Assembly: GCA_031280615.1 (NCBI GenBank)
Contig: JAITGO010000013.1
Span: forward strand, 1-64,000
DNA length: 64,000 bases
Origin: Desulfobulbus sp.
GTDB lineage: Bacteria > Desulfobacterota > Desulfobulbia > Desulfobulbales > Desulfobulbaceae
Reading direction: 5' to 3'
Shown here: piece after piece, positions 8,307-17,035 of the stretch
Layout of the letters: every line of letters begins with the position of its first letter
Numbering within the stretch: position 1 is the first letter of the stretch
The notes under the pieces: generated by a model
What the model saw: only the letters and a program-made list of their open reading frames with translations
What the model was told of the DNA's origin: nothing
Database searches by the model: none
Program-made: the position numbers and the translations under genes

Positions 8307-11138
8307 CTATGGATTGAGCGAGGTGGTCACCTCATCCACCAGGGTGAAGATCGAGCGATAGGGGATGCGCCCGTGCAGGCTCAGCCCGATCTCGCAGGTC
8401 TTGCTGGTGGAGTATCCGGCCTGGCAGCCATGCACCTGGTCGGCCAGCCCGTGCAGGGCCGAGGCGTTCAGCTCGGGAAAATTGAGCCCCCGGTCGCCGG
8501 CAAAACCGCAGCAATAAATATCCTCGGGCACCACCACCTCGGTGGCGCATAACAAGGCCAACTCTTTCAATTTGGCATCCAGGCCCATCTTGCGGGTGCT
8601 GCAGGTGGCATGCAGGGCGATGGTGGCCTCCTTGCGGGTGAACCGCAATCGATCCTTAAGGATGTCGAGCACGAACTCCACCGGTTCGTAGAGTCGCAGC
8701 CGTCGGTCGAGGGTGGCCCGCATCCGCATCAGGCAGGGGCTGGTATCGCACAGAATGGGAATGGCGCCGTCCTGGGAGGCACGCAACAGGGCCTCGTTCA
8801 GCTCGCCGGCCTTGCGGTCGGCCTGGAGCCGGAAACCCTTGCTCTCAAAGGCCTGGCCGCAGCAGAGCGCCTCGAGGTTGTCCGGCAGGATCACCGTACA
8901 GTTGGCCTTGCCCAGCACCGACAGGGTTTGCTGGGGCAGGCCGCGCCGGTCGCTTTCCTCGCGGTCCGGCCCGCCCATGGCCCGGCTGGCGCAGCTGGGA
9001 AAATAGACCACGGCCAGGGATTGCACGGCGGTTTGTCCCGCCACCGCCACCTTGGGCGCGCCGGTGGGCAGAGCCCGGTTCCATTGCGGCACCAGGCCGG
9101 CCGTGCCTTTGTGCGCCACCTCGGCCACCGTTTCCATCAGGGGAGTGCCCGTCAGCCGGTGCAACCGGTCGACGGTGTTGAGCGTGGCGGCCGCCGTCCG
9201 GGCCACGCCGGCGAAATGGTCCGCCGTCCAATTGGCAATGGCATCGGCCAGTGGACCGTGGGCTTCCTCGCGTAGGGCCTTGATCATCTTGCCGGTATCG
9301 ATCCCCACCGGGCACAGGGTCGAACACAGGCCGTCGGCAGCGCAGGTATCCATTCCCTGGTACCGGTAGGAGCGCACCAGCCGCCGCAACGGTGCCTCGC
9401 CCGCGGCGCCGGTCATCCGTCGACTGATTTCGCGCCGGCCGGCAATCCGCTGCCTGGGGGTGAAGGTCAGGTCCCGCGATGGACAAATCGGTTCGCAAAA
9501 GCCGCATTCAATGCATTTATCCACCAATTCGTGGGTGGGGGGCAGCGGTTTGAGATTCTTGATGTGGGCCTCCAAATCGCTGTTGAGAATCACCCCGGGG
9601 TTGAGCATGTTGCCGGGATCGAACAGACGCTTGATCGCCCGCATGAGGGCAAAGGCCGCCTCGCCCCATTCCTTTTCGACAAAGGGCGCCATGTTGCGGC
9701 CGGTGCCGTGCTCGGCCTTGAGCGAGCCGTGGTATTTGTCGAGCACCAGTCGGACCACCTCGGCCATGAAATCGCGGTAGCGCACCACTTCGGCCTGGGT
9801 GGAAAAATCCTGGGTGAAAACGAAGTGGAGGTTGCCGGCCAGGGCGTGGCCGAAGATGATCGCCTCGGTGTAACGATGGCGCAGCAGCAATTCCCGCAGG
9901 TCGATGGTGGCATCCGCCAGGTGCTCGATGGGAAAGGCCACGTCCTCGATGATCACCGTGGTGCCGGTGCGGCGGACCGCGCCCACTGCTGGGAACAGTC
10001 CCTTGCGGATCTTCCACAGCTGGGCGAACTCTGCCGGAATGGCGGTGAACTCGATCAGCCGCACGGTCGACACGCCGGCCAATGCCGCCTTGATGCCGTC
10101 GATCTGGGCGGCGAGCGCCTGGGCGGTCTCGGCCCGAGTTTCCACCAGAATCGAGGTCACCTCCGGGCCCAATTCCCCGAGGAAGTCGGGCATGCCCGGC
10201 TGGCCGGTCACCGAGGCCAGGCTGGCCCGGTCCATCAATTCGGCGGCGGCCACCGGTTGCGCCTTCAGGAGCATCACCGCCTCGCAGGCGGTGCGGATAT
10301 CCGGGAAGAACATCAGCGAACTGGCCTTGTGGCGATGCTCGACCACGGTGCGGTACACCACCTCGGAAACGAAGCCGAGCGTGCCCTCCGAGCCGACCAT
10401 CAAATGCTCCATGATCTCGAAGGGATCGTCGAAATCGACCAGGGCGTTGAGGCTGTAGCCGGTAGTGTTCTTGATCTTAAACTTGTAGCGGATGCGCTCG
10501 GCCAATTCGGGGTCGGCCAATACTTGCCGGCGTAGATCCGCCAGTCCCTCGAGGATCTGCCCGTGGCTGCGGCCAAAGGCGGCCCGGCTCTTGTCGTCGC
10601 CGGTATCGACCACCGTGCCGTCCGCAAGCACGATGCGCATGGCATCCAGGGTGCGGTAGCTGTTCTGTTCCACCCCGCAGCACATGCCGCTGGCGTTGTT
10701 GGCCAGGATGCCACCGATCTTGGCACTGTCGATGGAGGCCGGGTCCGGACCGATCTTGCGGTCGAACTCGGCGAGGATGCGGTTGGCATGGCTGCCGATC
10801 ATCCCCGGCTGCAGGCGGATCTTGCCGGCCCGGTCCAGCACCCGGTAATCGTCCCAGCCCCGGCCCAGGCGTACCAGGATGGAGTCGGTGATCGCCTGGC
10901 CCGACAGGCTGGTGCCGGCGGCCCGGAAGGTGACCGGCAATTCCAGCCGCCCCGCTTCCCGCAGAACGCGCCGCACCTCGATTTCGTTTTCCACATTGAT
11001 GACGATTTTGGGAACCAGCCGGTAGAAGCTGGCATCGGTACCGTAGGCAATAGTCCGCAGCGGGTCGATGACCAGCCGTTCGGGGGGGATGGTGGTCTTG
11101 ATCCGACGGTAGAAATCGCGATATTTTCCGGTCAGCAT
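8307..11138 (-). CDS. dld: FAD/FeS D-lactate dehydrogenase (Dld-II type)
   Basis: 943 residues. It probably oxidises D-lactate to pyruvate at the membrane, passing electrons to the quinone pool. The N-terminal half is a PCMH-type FAD domain (FRAAGTSLSGQA, ILANNASGMCCG) plus the FAD-linked oxidase C domain (HALAGNLHF, KAEHGTGRNMAPF). The C-terminal half carries two 4Fe-4S ferredoxin motifs (CIECGFCEPICP near residue 546, CAADGLCSTLCP near 600) and two cysteine-rich CCG domains (CCGQAF, CCGFAGDRG). The fusion of GlcD-like and GlcF-like halves matches the Dld-II enzyme known from Shewanella. The start has a near-perfect AGGAGGT. Other 2-hydroxy acids cannot be excluded as substrate. Confidence 0.9.
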   Translation of the reverse strand: MLTGKYRDFYRRIKTTIPPERLVIDPLRTIAYGTDASFYRLVPKIVINVENEIEVRRVLREAGRLELPVTFRAAGTSLSGQAITDSILVRLGRGWDDYRVLDRAGKIRLQPGMIGSHANRILAEFDRKIGPDPASIDSAKIGGILANNASGMCCGVEQNSYRTLDAMRIVLADGTVVDTGDDKSRAAFGRSHGQILEGLADLRRQVLADPELAERIRYKFKIKNTTGYSLNALVDFDDPFEIMEHLMVGSEGTLGFVSEVVYRTVVEHRHKASSLMFFPDIRTACEAVMLLKAQPVAAAELMDRASLASVTGQPGMPDFLGELGPEVTSILVETRAETAQALAAQIDGIKAALAGVSTVRLIEFTAIPAEFAQLWKIRKGLFPAVGAVRRTGTTVIIEDVAFPIEHLADATIDLRELLLRHRYTEAIIFGHALAGNLHFVFTQDFSTQAEVVRYRDFMAEVVRLVLDKYHGSLKAEHGTGRNMAPFVEKEWGEAAFALMRAIKRLFDPGNMLNPGVILNSDLEAHIKNLKPLPPTHELVDKCIECGFCEPICPSRDLTFTPRQRIAGRREISRRMTGAAGEAPLRRLVRSYRYQGMDTCAADGLCSTLCPVGIDTGKMIKALREEAHGPLADAIANWTADHFAGVARTAAATLNTVDRLHRLTGTPLMETVAEVAHKGTAGLVPQWNRALPTGAPKVAVAGQTAVQSLAVVYFPSCASRAMGGPDREESDRRGLPQQTLSVLGKANCTVILPDNLEALCCGQAFESKGFRLQADRKAGELNEALLRASQDGAIPILCDTSPCLMRMRATLDRRLRLYEPVEFVLDILKDRLRFTRKEATIALHATCSTRKMGLDAKLKELALLCATEVVVPEDIYCCGFAGDRGLNFPELNASALHGLADQVHGCQAGYSTSKTCEIGLSLHGRIPYRSIFTLVDEVTTSLNP

Positions 11139-11253
11139 GGCCTACCTCCTGGTCTGGGGTTGCAGAAAATAATGCCTAGCGTACGGCATTCGCCCGCCGA
11201 ACGCCACCTGAAACAAAAAATCGTTTTTTCAGTTAAATATCAACATTCTCCCT

Positions 11254-12471
11254 TCACGCTGCCGCCGCATGCCGCCGCGAGTTCGGCAGCAGCACCGCCG
11301 CCAGCCCCAACAGGGGCAGCCAAGAGCAGAGCCGATAAACCGCCTCGATGCCGTGCGTGTCGGCCAACCGGCCCACCAGGGCGGCGCCGATCCCGCCCAA
11401 CCCGAACGCCAGCCCGAAAAAGAGACCGGAAATCATGCCCACCTTGCCGGGGAACAATTCCTGAGCATAGACCAGTATCGCCGGAAAGGCCGAGGACATC
11501 AACAGGCCGATAATAAAGGTCAACGGCCCGGTCCAGAACAGCGAGGCATACGGCAGGGCCAGGGCAAAGGGGGCCGCGCCGAAGATCGACCACCAAATCA
11601 CCTGCTTGCGGCCGATGCGGTCGCCGATCGGGCCGCCGATCATGGTGCCCAGAGCCATGCCGAACAGAAAGACGAACAGATGCAGTTGCGCCGCCTGCAT
11701 CGAAACCTGGAACTTGCCCATCAGGTAGAAGGTGAGGTAGCTGTTTAGGCTGGAGATGTAGAAGAATTTGGAAAACATCAGCACCAGCAACACCAGCACC
11801 GGCCAGGCCGCCGCCAGACCGCCCTGTGCCTTGGCAACCGGGGCGACGGACTGGCTCCGTCGGCCTTGCCGCTGCTTATGGGCATACCAGGTGCCGACCC
11901 GCCAGAGAATGACCATGGCCAAAAAGGCGATCAGGGAAAACCACGCCAAGCTCGACCGCCCATAGGGAATGACGATCAAGGCGGCAAGCAGGGGGCCGGC
12001 CGAGGTGCCGCCGTTGCCGCCGACCTGGAAGATCGACTGCGCCAGGCCGTAATGCCCGGCCGAGGCCATGCGCGCCACCCGCGAGGATTCCGGGTGGAGC
12101 ACCGCCGAACCGGTGCCGACCAGGGCCACCGCCAGCAGCAACAAGCCGTAGGTGGGAACGAACGCCAGGGCAACCAGCCCGATGAGGGTGCAGCCCATGC
12201 CCCAGGGCAGGGAATAGGGCTGGGGATGGCGGTCCGTGTACAGGCCGACCAGGGGCTGCAACAGGGAGGCGGACATCTGGAAGGTCAGGGTGATCAGCCC
12301 GATCTGGGTGAAACTGAGCTGGAAACCGTCCTTGAGCAACGGATAGATTGCCGGGATGAGCGACTGGATCAGATCGTTGAGAAAATGGGAGATGCTGATG
12401 GCCACCAGCACCTTGAGCGCGATGCGCTCCGGGCGGGCGGCGGCGGGGCCGAGGGTCGATTGCTGTGCCAT
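11254..12471 (-). CDS. fsr: MFS transporter, Fsr (fosmidomycin-resistance) family
   Basis: 405 residues with about 12 hydrophobic helices. The N-terminus (LVAISISHFLNDLIQSLIPA, then YPLLKDGFQLSFTQIGLIT) and GTGSAVLHPESSRVARMA are characteristic of Fsr-type exporters; GPIGDRIGRK is the MFS loop motif. Fsr homologues export fosmidomycin in E. coli, but in environmental bacteria the natural substrate is usually unknown. It lies upstream of dld on the same strand with a 115-base gap, so lactate-linked transport is possible but unproven. Confidence 0.85.
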   Translation of the reverse strand: MAQQSTLGPAAARPERIALKVLVAISISHFLNDLIQSLIPAIYPLLKDGFQLSFTQIGLITLTFQMSASLLQPLVGLYTDRHPQPYSLPWGMGCTLIGLVALAFVPTYGLLLLAVALVGTGSAVLHPESSRVARMASAGHYGLAQSIFQVGGNGGTSAGPLLAALIVIPYGRSSLAWFSLIAFLAMVILWRVGTWYAHKQRQGRRSQSVAPVAKAQGGLAAAWPVLVLLVLMFSKFFYISSLNSYLTFYLMGKFQVSMQAAQLHLFVFLFGMALGTMIGGPIGDRIGRKQVIWWSIFGAAPFALALPYASLFWTGPLTFIIGLLMSSAFPAILVYAQELFPGKVGMISGLFFGLAFGLGGIGAALVGRLADTHGIEAVYRLCSWLPLLGLAAVLLPNSRRHAAAA

Positions 12472-12934
12472 GATCGGGTGTTCCTTATGCTACGCTGGAG
12501 CCGGTTGGGGAAGACGCCGCAACCGACCCGTTTTTCTTCCTCCTCTCTACCACGTCTGTGGGCCTTCGGCATGCACAATTCCATGCCCGCCAAGCCCAGC
12601 TAGGGTAAGTTTCCGCCCCCACGAACTTTGAACTGCCTCACGATCGGCTCCGGGAGCTGTCCGTACGCCGGCACCTCGGGCATCCCAACCTGACACTCCC
12701 ACAATGTCGACAAGCGGAGCCACCGATTCCGAGTTCGTTTTTTCATGTGAGAATACATTGTATAGTCCCTTGGGAAGGGTTTATTCCCAAGGGTTTCCGG
12801 TACAATGCCACAAATGCAATCTATGGGAATAAAACAAAAATATGGACAAAATCTTTCGATGGCGCATAACATAAACGCACACGGTGCAAAGAGAAGTGCT
12901 ACCGTGCATCATTAAAAAAACAGGAGGGAAAACT
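12472..12934. other. Intergenic region between fsr and the repeat protein
   Basis: 463 bases between divergent genes. It holds the 10-bp inverted repeat at 12767-12793 and the AGGAGG ribosome site at 12922-12927. A 90-residue minus-strand frame (12600-12872) has no recognisable domain and no good start, and I do not call it a gene. Confidence 0.5.
12767..12793. promoter_or_regulatory. Perfect inverted repeat upstream of the repeat-protein gene
   Basis: CCCTTGGGAA at 12767-12776 and TTCCCAAGGG at 12784-12793 pair perfectly around a 7-base loop. No T-run follows. It lies about 140 bases before the start of the repeat protein and could be an operator or a leader hairpin. Confidence 0.5.
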
Positions 12935-13462
12935 ATGCAGGACGATGCGTCGGATGTTCGAGCGGAGGAAACGGTTGCCCCAGGGCGACGGGCCTTCCTC
13001 CTTGGTCTTTTGGCGGTGGGGGCGGCTTATGTGGCGCCTGTATTGCTGCCATTGAACGAAGCGCAGGCCGGTGCTTCCCGCGGCAAGAAAAAAGGCTGGG
13101 ACAAACAAAAAAAATCACGGAGCAGCAAACGGTACACCCGCGACGGCATGCGGCATTCCCGTGACGGATGGAACTATTCGCGTGGTGGCAAGCGCTACTC
13201 GCGTGGCGGCAGGCGCTATTCCAGGGACGGAAGGCGGCACTCCCGTGATGGATGGAACTATTCACGTGGTGGCAGACGCTATTCGCGCGGCGGCAGACGC
13301 TACTCACGCGACGGCATGCGGCACTCCCGTGACGGATGGAACTATTCGCGCGGTGGCAGGCGCTACTCCCCGGATGGCAGGCGGGATTACCGGGATTCCA
13401 GGCAGGGTATCACCATTCCCGGTACCAACATCGACGTCTCCGTTCCCGGTATGGGGCGCTGA
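12935..13462 (+). CDS. Tat-signal protein of 7-residue Arg/Tyr/Ser/Gly repeats
   Basis: 175 residues. Residues 17-45 look like a twin-arginine signal (GRRAFLLGLLAVGAA) with possible cleavage after AQA at 45. A basic linker follows, then 13 heptads at 65-155 of the pattern (R/K/M/W)-x-(Y/H)-S-R-(D/G)-G, for example RRYSRGG, RRHSRDG and WNYSRGG, and a tail with GITIPGTNIDVSVPGMGR. Almost every heptad has Ser (or Thr) at position 4. The start ATG 12935 has AGGAGG 7 bases upstream; an open frame back to 12884 is not needed. No enzyme fold is expected; it looks like a secreted structural or substrate protein. The next gene encodes a kinase-like/PqqD fusion that could modify it. Confidence 0.82.
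   Translation: MQDDASDVRAEETVAPGRRAFLLGLLAVGAAYVAPVLLPLNEAQAGASRGKKKGWDKQKKSRSSKRYTRDGMRHSRDGWNYSRGGKRYSRGGRRYSRDGRRHSRDGWNYSRGGRRYSRGGRRYSRDGMRHSRDGWNYSRGGRRYSPDGRRDYRDSRQGITIPGTNIDVSVPGMGR
13127..13399 (+). repeat. Coding tandem repeat, 21-bp unit with 84-bp higher order
   Basis: Thirteen 21-bp units encode the heptads of the repeat protein. A higher-order period of four units (84 bp) is visible: 13148-13231, 13232-13315 and 13316-13399 are close copies at both protein and DNA level, suggesting recent in-frame duplication. Confidence 0.9.
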
Positions 13463-13482
13463 AACGACCCTCTCGACAAGGC

Positions 13483-13512
13483 GGCGTTGCGGTGTTTTTT
13501 CGCCGCAACGCC
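13483..13512 (+). terminator. Hairpin between repeat protein and kinase gene
   Basis: GGCGTTGCGG (13483-13492) pairs perfectly with 13503-13512; two further inner pairs leave a T6 loop. No T-run follows the stem. It may partly terminate or protect the repeat-protein message so that the first gene is made in excess over the second. Confidence 0.55.
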
Positions 13513-13596
13513 TACCCGTTACCGGGCGAAAGCGGCATCTTTTGCTGCTCCCCGCCAGGTCTTTTCTCTCCCCTACCTGAATCCGGAGCGGATCGA

Positions 13597-13638
13597 ATGA
13601 AGGCAGAGGAGTCATTGCGCAGGCAGCAATCACAATGA
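13597..13638 (+). CDS. Possible 13-residue leader peptide coupled to the kinase gene
   Basis: ATG 13597 begins a 13-codon frame (MKAEESLRRQQSQ) whose stop overlaps the next start as ATGA at 13635. It has GGAG 9 bases upstream, a better ribosome site than the kinase gene itself has, so it may feed ribosomes to that start. It could be chance. Confidence 0.3.
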   Translation: MKAEESLRRQQSQ

Positions 13639-14873
13639 ATCAGGTGGCCGGAGTTTTCGAAACAGATCTCTATTTCAGCGGCGTTCCCCAACCGGTGCGG
13701 CTTGTGCGGTGCGCCTCCTTGCTGGACACGATGGGGGATGTCTTTCCGACCTGGCCTTTCCGCATGGAGCGATGCGACCCAGCATCCACGCCGATCATCA
13801 CTGTGCGCCAGGTGAAAGGCGAGTACCGGATCGACGCGCCCTGGCTGGACGAATCCATCTTCGCCGATACGGATGCATGCGCGTTTTCCAGCATCGTGGT
13901 CGATCTGATCTATGCCTGGCTGGAAGCCAATCCCCAAGCACTTTGCCTGCACTGCGCGGCGGCGGAATTCGACGGCCGGCTGGTCGTGTTCCCCAACACC
14001 AACAAGGTGGGCAAAAGCCTGCTCATCACCCGCCTGATGGCGGAACGGCGAACGAGCTACGGAGACGATCTGGTGGCACTCCTACCGGAGGGAACAGGCA
14101 TGTCCTTTGGCGTGCCGCCCCGTTTGCGCCTGCCCCTGCCCGCATCCGAACAGATGGTAGCCGAATTTATCCGGACTCACCGGGGAAAAGCGGATGCCTG
14201 GAGCCAATATCTTGCCCCGAACGCCCCTGGTCTCGCACCGTTCGGGCAAACGCGTCCCATCGGGGCTTTCGTCATGTTGAACCGCAAGCCGGAAGGAAGG
14301 GCAGAACTTCTTCCCGCGGATGCCGCCGACAGTCTGCAAAACATCGTGTACCAAAATCTTATGCGGCGCGGCAGCGCCCTGGAGGTGCTTGACCGCTCGC
14401 AGTGGCTGACAAAAGAAAAGCCGTGCTGGTATCTGCGGTACGCCCACCTTGACGATGCCGTTGCCTTGTTGCGGCAGGTCTTTGTCGAAACGGATAGAGG
14501 GTTTTCCGGACCGGGGCAAGAACATGCGGCCGTTTGGACTGCTGCTGCGGAAAAAATCACTCCCCGGCCGAACCGTCCCCGTTCGCGCGCGCGCCGCCGC
14601 GCTTCCGTCCAAAACTACGTTCGCCGGCCCGAGGTATTGATCAGGCAGGAGCAGGGAGAGTTCTTTTTGATTCATGCCACGGGCGACGAGATTTTCCATC
14701 TGAACGCCCTGGGCCGGGCAGTGTGGGAACTGCTGGCCGAACCGCTCAGCGAAACGGAAACCGTCGCCCTGCTCGCCTCCGTCTTTCCCGAAACCTCGCA
14801 AGCTCAGATCGAGCGCGATGTGATCGAGCTCTTTACCGCATTCAAACGAAAGCGCCTGCTTCTCGAAAGGTAG
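13635..14873 (+). CDS. HPr-kinase-like domain fused to a PqqD domain
   Basis: 412 residues. Residues about 95-260 resemble HprK-related kinases of peptide-modification loci: CLHCAAAEFDGRLVVFP leading into a P-loop variant NTNKVGKSLL (121-130) and a YGDDLVALL block (142-150). Residues 330-412 are a PqqD-like fold (VLIRQEQGEFFLIHATGDE, FHLNALGRAVWELL), the domain that holds leader peptides for RiPP enzymes. An Arg-rich linker (about 310-327) joins them. The start ATG 13635 overlaps a 13-codon leader frame. Kinase plus peptide-binding domain, directly after a repetitive secreted protein with a Ser in each unit, suggests phosphorylation of that protein; this is inference. The classical GxSGxGKS loop is changed, so activity needs testing. 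Confidence 0.78.
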   Translation: MNQVAGVFETDLYFSGVPQPVRLVRCASLLDTMGDVFPTWPFRMERCDPASTPIITVRQVKGEYRIDAPWLDESIFADTDACAFSSIVVDLIYAWLEANPQALCLHCAAAEFDGRLVVFPNTNKVGKSLLITRLMAERRTSYGDDLVALLPEGTGMSFGVPPRLRLPLPASEQMVAEFIRTHRGKADAWSQYLAPNAPGLAPFGQTRPIGAFVMLNRKPEGRAELLPADAADSLQNIVYQNLMRRGSALEVLDRSQWLTKEKPCWYLRYAHLDDAVALLRQVFVETDRGFSGPGQEHAAVWTAAAEKITPRPNRPRSRARRRASVQNYVRRPEVLIRQEQGEFFLIHATGDEIFHLNALGRAVWELLAEPLSETETVALLASVFPETSQAQIERDVIELFTAFKRKRLLLER

Positions 14874-14989
14874 ACCTGGACCGGGCATCCTGCGAAGTCG
14901 ATGGTCACGTGCCGGCGGCAAAGCGTCGTGGCGCATTCGTTCAATCAGGACCGAGGCGGCAGTAATCGGACCACTGGAGTCGATACCAG

Positions 14990-17035
14990 CTATTGCAGGC
15001 GTTGTTCTCCGGCCGGCAGCTCGACCTCGAAGACGGTTCCCGGCCGGGACGGGCTGGTAGGTGAAACGGCCCCGGCCAGGTATTCCACCGGTGCGGGGCT
15101 TTGGGCGGAGATGGTCCCGCGGTGCTCCTTGATGATGCCGAAGGACACGGACAGCCCCAGGCCGGTGCCCTTGCCCACCTGTTTGGTGGTGAAAAAGGGA
15201 TCGAAGATCTTGCTGAGGTGCTCTCGCGAGACTCCCTCGCCGGTGTCGGCCACGCTGACCTCGATCAGACCGCGCCTGCCCCGCCGGCTCCGGACCACGA
15301 TGCTCCCGTCCCGGCCGATGGCGTCGGCACCGTTGTTGAGCAGGTTCAGCCAGACCTGCTTGAGCCGCTCCTTGTCGCCGATCAGGGGCGGAACAGTGGA
15401 GTCGAGCTGCTGGACGATATCGATGCCCTTGAGAAAAAAGGCATGCTCCACCAGTTGCACCACCTCCCGCAGGGATTCGTTCAAGTCCATGGTCTTCCGC
15501 ACCGATTGGGATTGGCGAGAAAAGCCGAGCAGGTCGGCGACGATCTTCCGACAGATCTTGGCTTGTTTTTCCACCACCTGGAGGTTTTCCAGGGGTTCCC
15601 GGTCCGTGATGTCATCCATCAGCAACTGGGTATAGCCCAGGATGATCCCCAGCGGCGTGTTGATTTCATGGGCCACGCCGCCGGCCAGCCGCCCCAGATC
15701 TTCCATTTTCTGCGCCTGAATGAGCTGCTCCTGAATCTTTTTCAGCATGGAGATGTCCCTGGCGGTCAGCAGCAGGCCCATGATGCTGCCGTCCTGGTCG
15801 TAGACCGGCACCTTGACGATATGAAACCACCGTCGGCCGTCCGGCCGCATGAAGGTGATCTCCTTGGCCAGGGTGCGGCCCGAAAGCAGAATCTGCTTGT
15901 CCTCTTGGAAGTTGAGATCTGCCTGCTGCTTGGAAAAGATATCGAAATCGTTCCTGCCGACCACCTCCTTCTCGTTAAGGCCGAAATAATCGCAAAACGC
16001 CTTGCTGGCGAACCGGTAGTTCAGCTCCTTGTCCTGGAGGGTGATGAAGTCCGGGGTCACGTTCATGATGGTCTTAAGCAGCTCCTGCTGCCGGGCGATG
16101 GTCTTCTCCCGCTCGGTCAGCTCTTCGATGTGCCGCTTGACCGTCACTGCCATCACATCGAAGGCCTCGGCCAAATCCTGGATCTCATCGCCGAAATTGT
16201 ACCTGAACACCGGGCACTGGCGGCAGCTTTCGATCTTGAGCGGGTAGGCCCTGCCCTGGCAGTGCGGGCACAGGGTTCCGGTCAAATACCAGCAGCGCCG
16301 CCGCCTGTCGCCGTATGCTGGGCAATCGCCCTGGTCGCAGGCCATGATGTCCCAACAATTTTTTTCCAGGGGCTTGCCGACCTCTACGTTGAGATTGCCC
16401 TTGACGATCTCCTCCGCCGACTCCCTGAGCCGGTTGAGCTTCAAGGTCACGGTGCGGGCGAACCAGAGGGTGAGGACGATGCCCAGGCTCACGACGCCCA
16501 AGGTGCAGACCAGGCTGATCAGCCGCTGCTGCTGGATGTGCGCCTCGATCTTGGCGCGCGACAGCCCCAGGCGGACGCATCCCAGCTTTTTTTCACCGAG
16601 AATGATGTCGACGTTGAAATCGTACACCGCCCCTTGCTCGGTGCTGAGGAGAAGCGGTTGGGGCTGCCGACCGTCTTTATTGACCTTGAGCAGGTCGGTG
16701 GGAAGGCCGCCGGAAAAGGTGTGGGTCAGGACGTTACCGTCGGTGTCGGCCAGGAAAATATAGAGCACATCGCCGTACTGGTCGTGGTTGTTGTCGATGA
16801 AATTCTTCATCTGGAGGAAATCCATGGCCAGCAGCGGCTCTACCAGGCGAAAGGCCAACCCGGCGGTCAGGGCCATGCCGCGCTTTTTGCCCTCGTCGAG
16901 CAGCGCCCTCGAGGACATGGCGGACAAGAGCAGACCAATGCTCAAGCCGCTCAAGACCAGCATCAGGGCCATGCCCAGGGTGATCTTGGTTCTGAAGCGC
17001 AGGCGGTGCAGCTTCTTTGACAAGTAGTTACTCAC
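14990..17035 (-). CDS. Sensor histidine kinase with a two-CW cysteine domain beside HAMP
   Basis: 681 residues. TM1 at about 20-40, a periplasmic sensor domain, TM2 at about 172-193, then HAMP sequence. Between its two parts sits a segment (227-276) with eight cysteines (227, 233, 238, 248, 256, 259, 271, 274) of the two-CW type (NCWDIMAC...RCWYLTGTLC...CRQC). PAS follows at about 320-430, then HisKA (GGVAHEINTPLGIILGYTQL) and HATPase (GKGTGLGLSVSFGII). Such cysteine clusters probably bind metal or respond to redox. The GTG start overlaps the end of the PhnD-like gene by 8 bases; a TTG at 17023 has better ribosome-site spacing. The partner regulator is not adjacent. The binding protein next door is probably its ligand receptor. 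Confidence 0.88.
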   Translation of the reverse strand: MSNYLSKKLHRLRFRTKITLGMALMLVLSGLSIGLLLSAMSSRALLDEGKKRGMALTAGLAFRLVEPLLAMDFLQMKNFIDNNHDQYGDVLYIFLADTDGNVLTHTFSGGLPTDLLKVNKDGRQPQPLLLSTEQGAVYDFNVDIILGEKKLGCVRLGLSRAKIEAHIQQQRLISLVCTLGVVSLGIVLTLWFARTVTLKLNRLRESAEEIVKGNLNVEVGKPLEKNCWDIMACDQGDCPAYGDRRRRCWYLTGTLCPHCQGRAYPLKIESCRQCPVFRYNFGDEIQDLAEAFDVMAVTVKRHIEELTEREKTIARQQELLKTIMNVTPDFITLQDKELNYRFASKAFCDYFGLNEKEVVGRNDFDIFSKQQADLNFQEDKQILLSGRTLAKEITFMRPDGRRWFHIVKVPVYDQDGSIMGLLLTARDISMLKKIQEQLIQAQKMEDLGRLAGGVAHEINTPLGIILGYTQLLMDDITDREPLENLQVVEKQAKICRKIVADLLGFSRQSQSVRKTMDLNESLREVVQLVEHAFFLKGIDIVQQLDSTVPPLIGDKERLKQVWLNLLNNGADAIGRDGSIVVRSRRGRRGLIEVSVADTGEGVSREHLSKIFDPFFTTKQVGKGTGLGLSVSFGIIKEHRGTISAQSPAPVEYLAGAVSPTSPSRPGTVFEVELPAGEQRLQ

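Noticed and set aside
12600..12872. 90-residue minus-strand frame between fsr and the repeat protein
   Set aside because: No domain, no ribosome site, and it runs through the inverted repeat at 12767-12793.
13127..13399. CRISPR-like regular repeat
   Set aside because: The period is 21/84 bp with no unique spacers and it is entirely in frame within a protein-coding gene.
15101..17020. 639-residue plus-strand frame opposite the two-CW kinase
   Set aside because: Its translation has no domain; it is the antisense of a clear kinase in GC-rich DNA.
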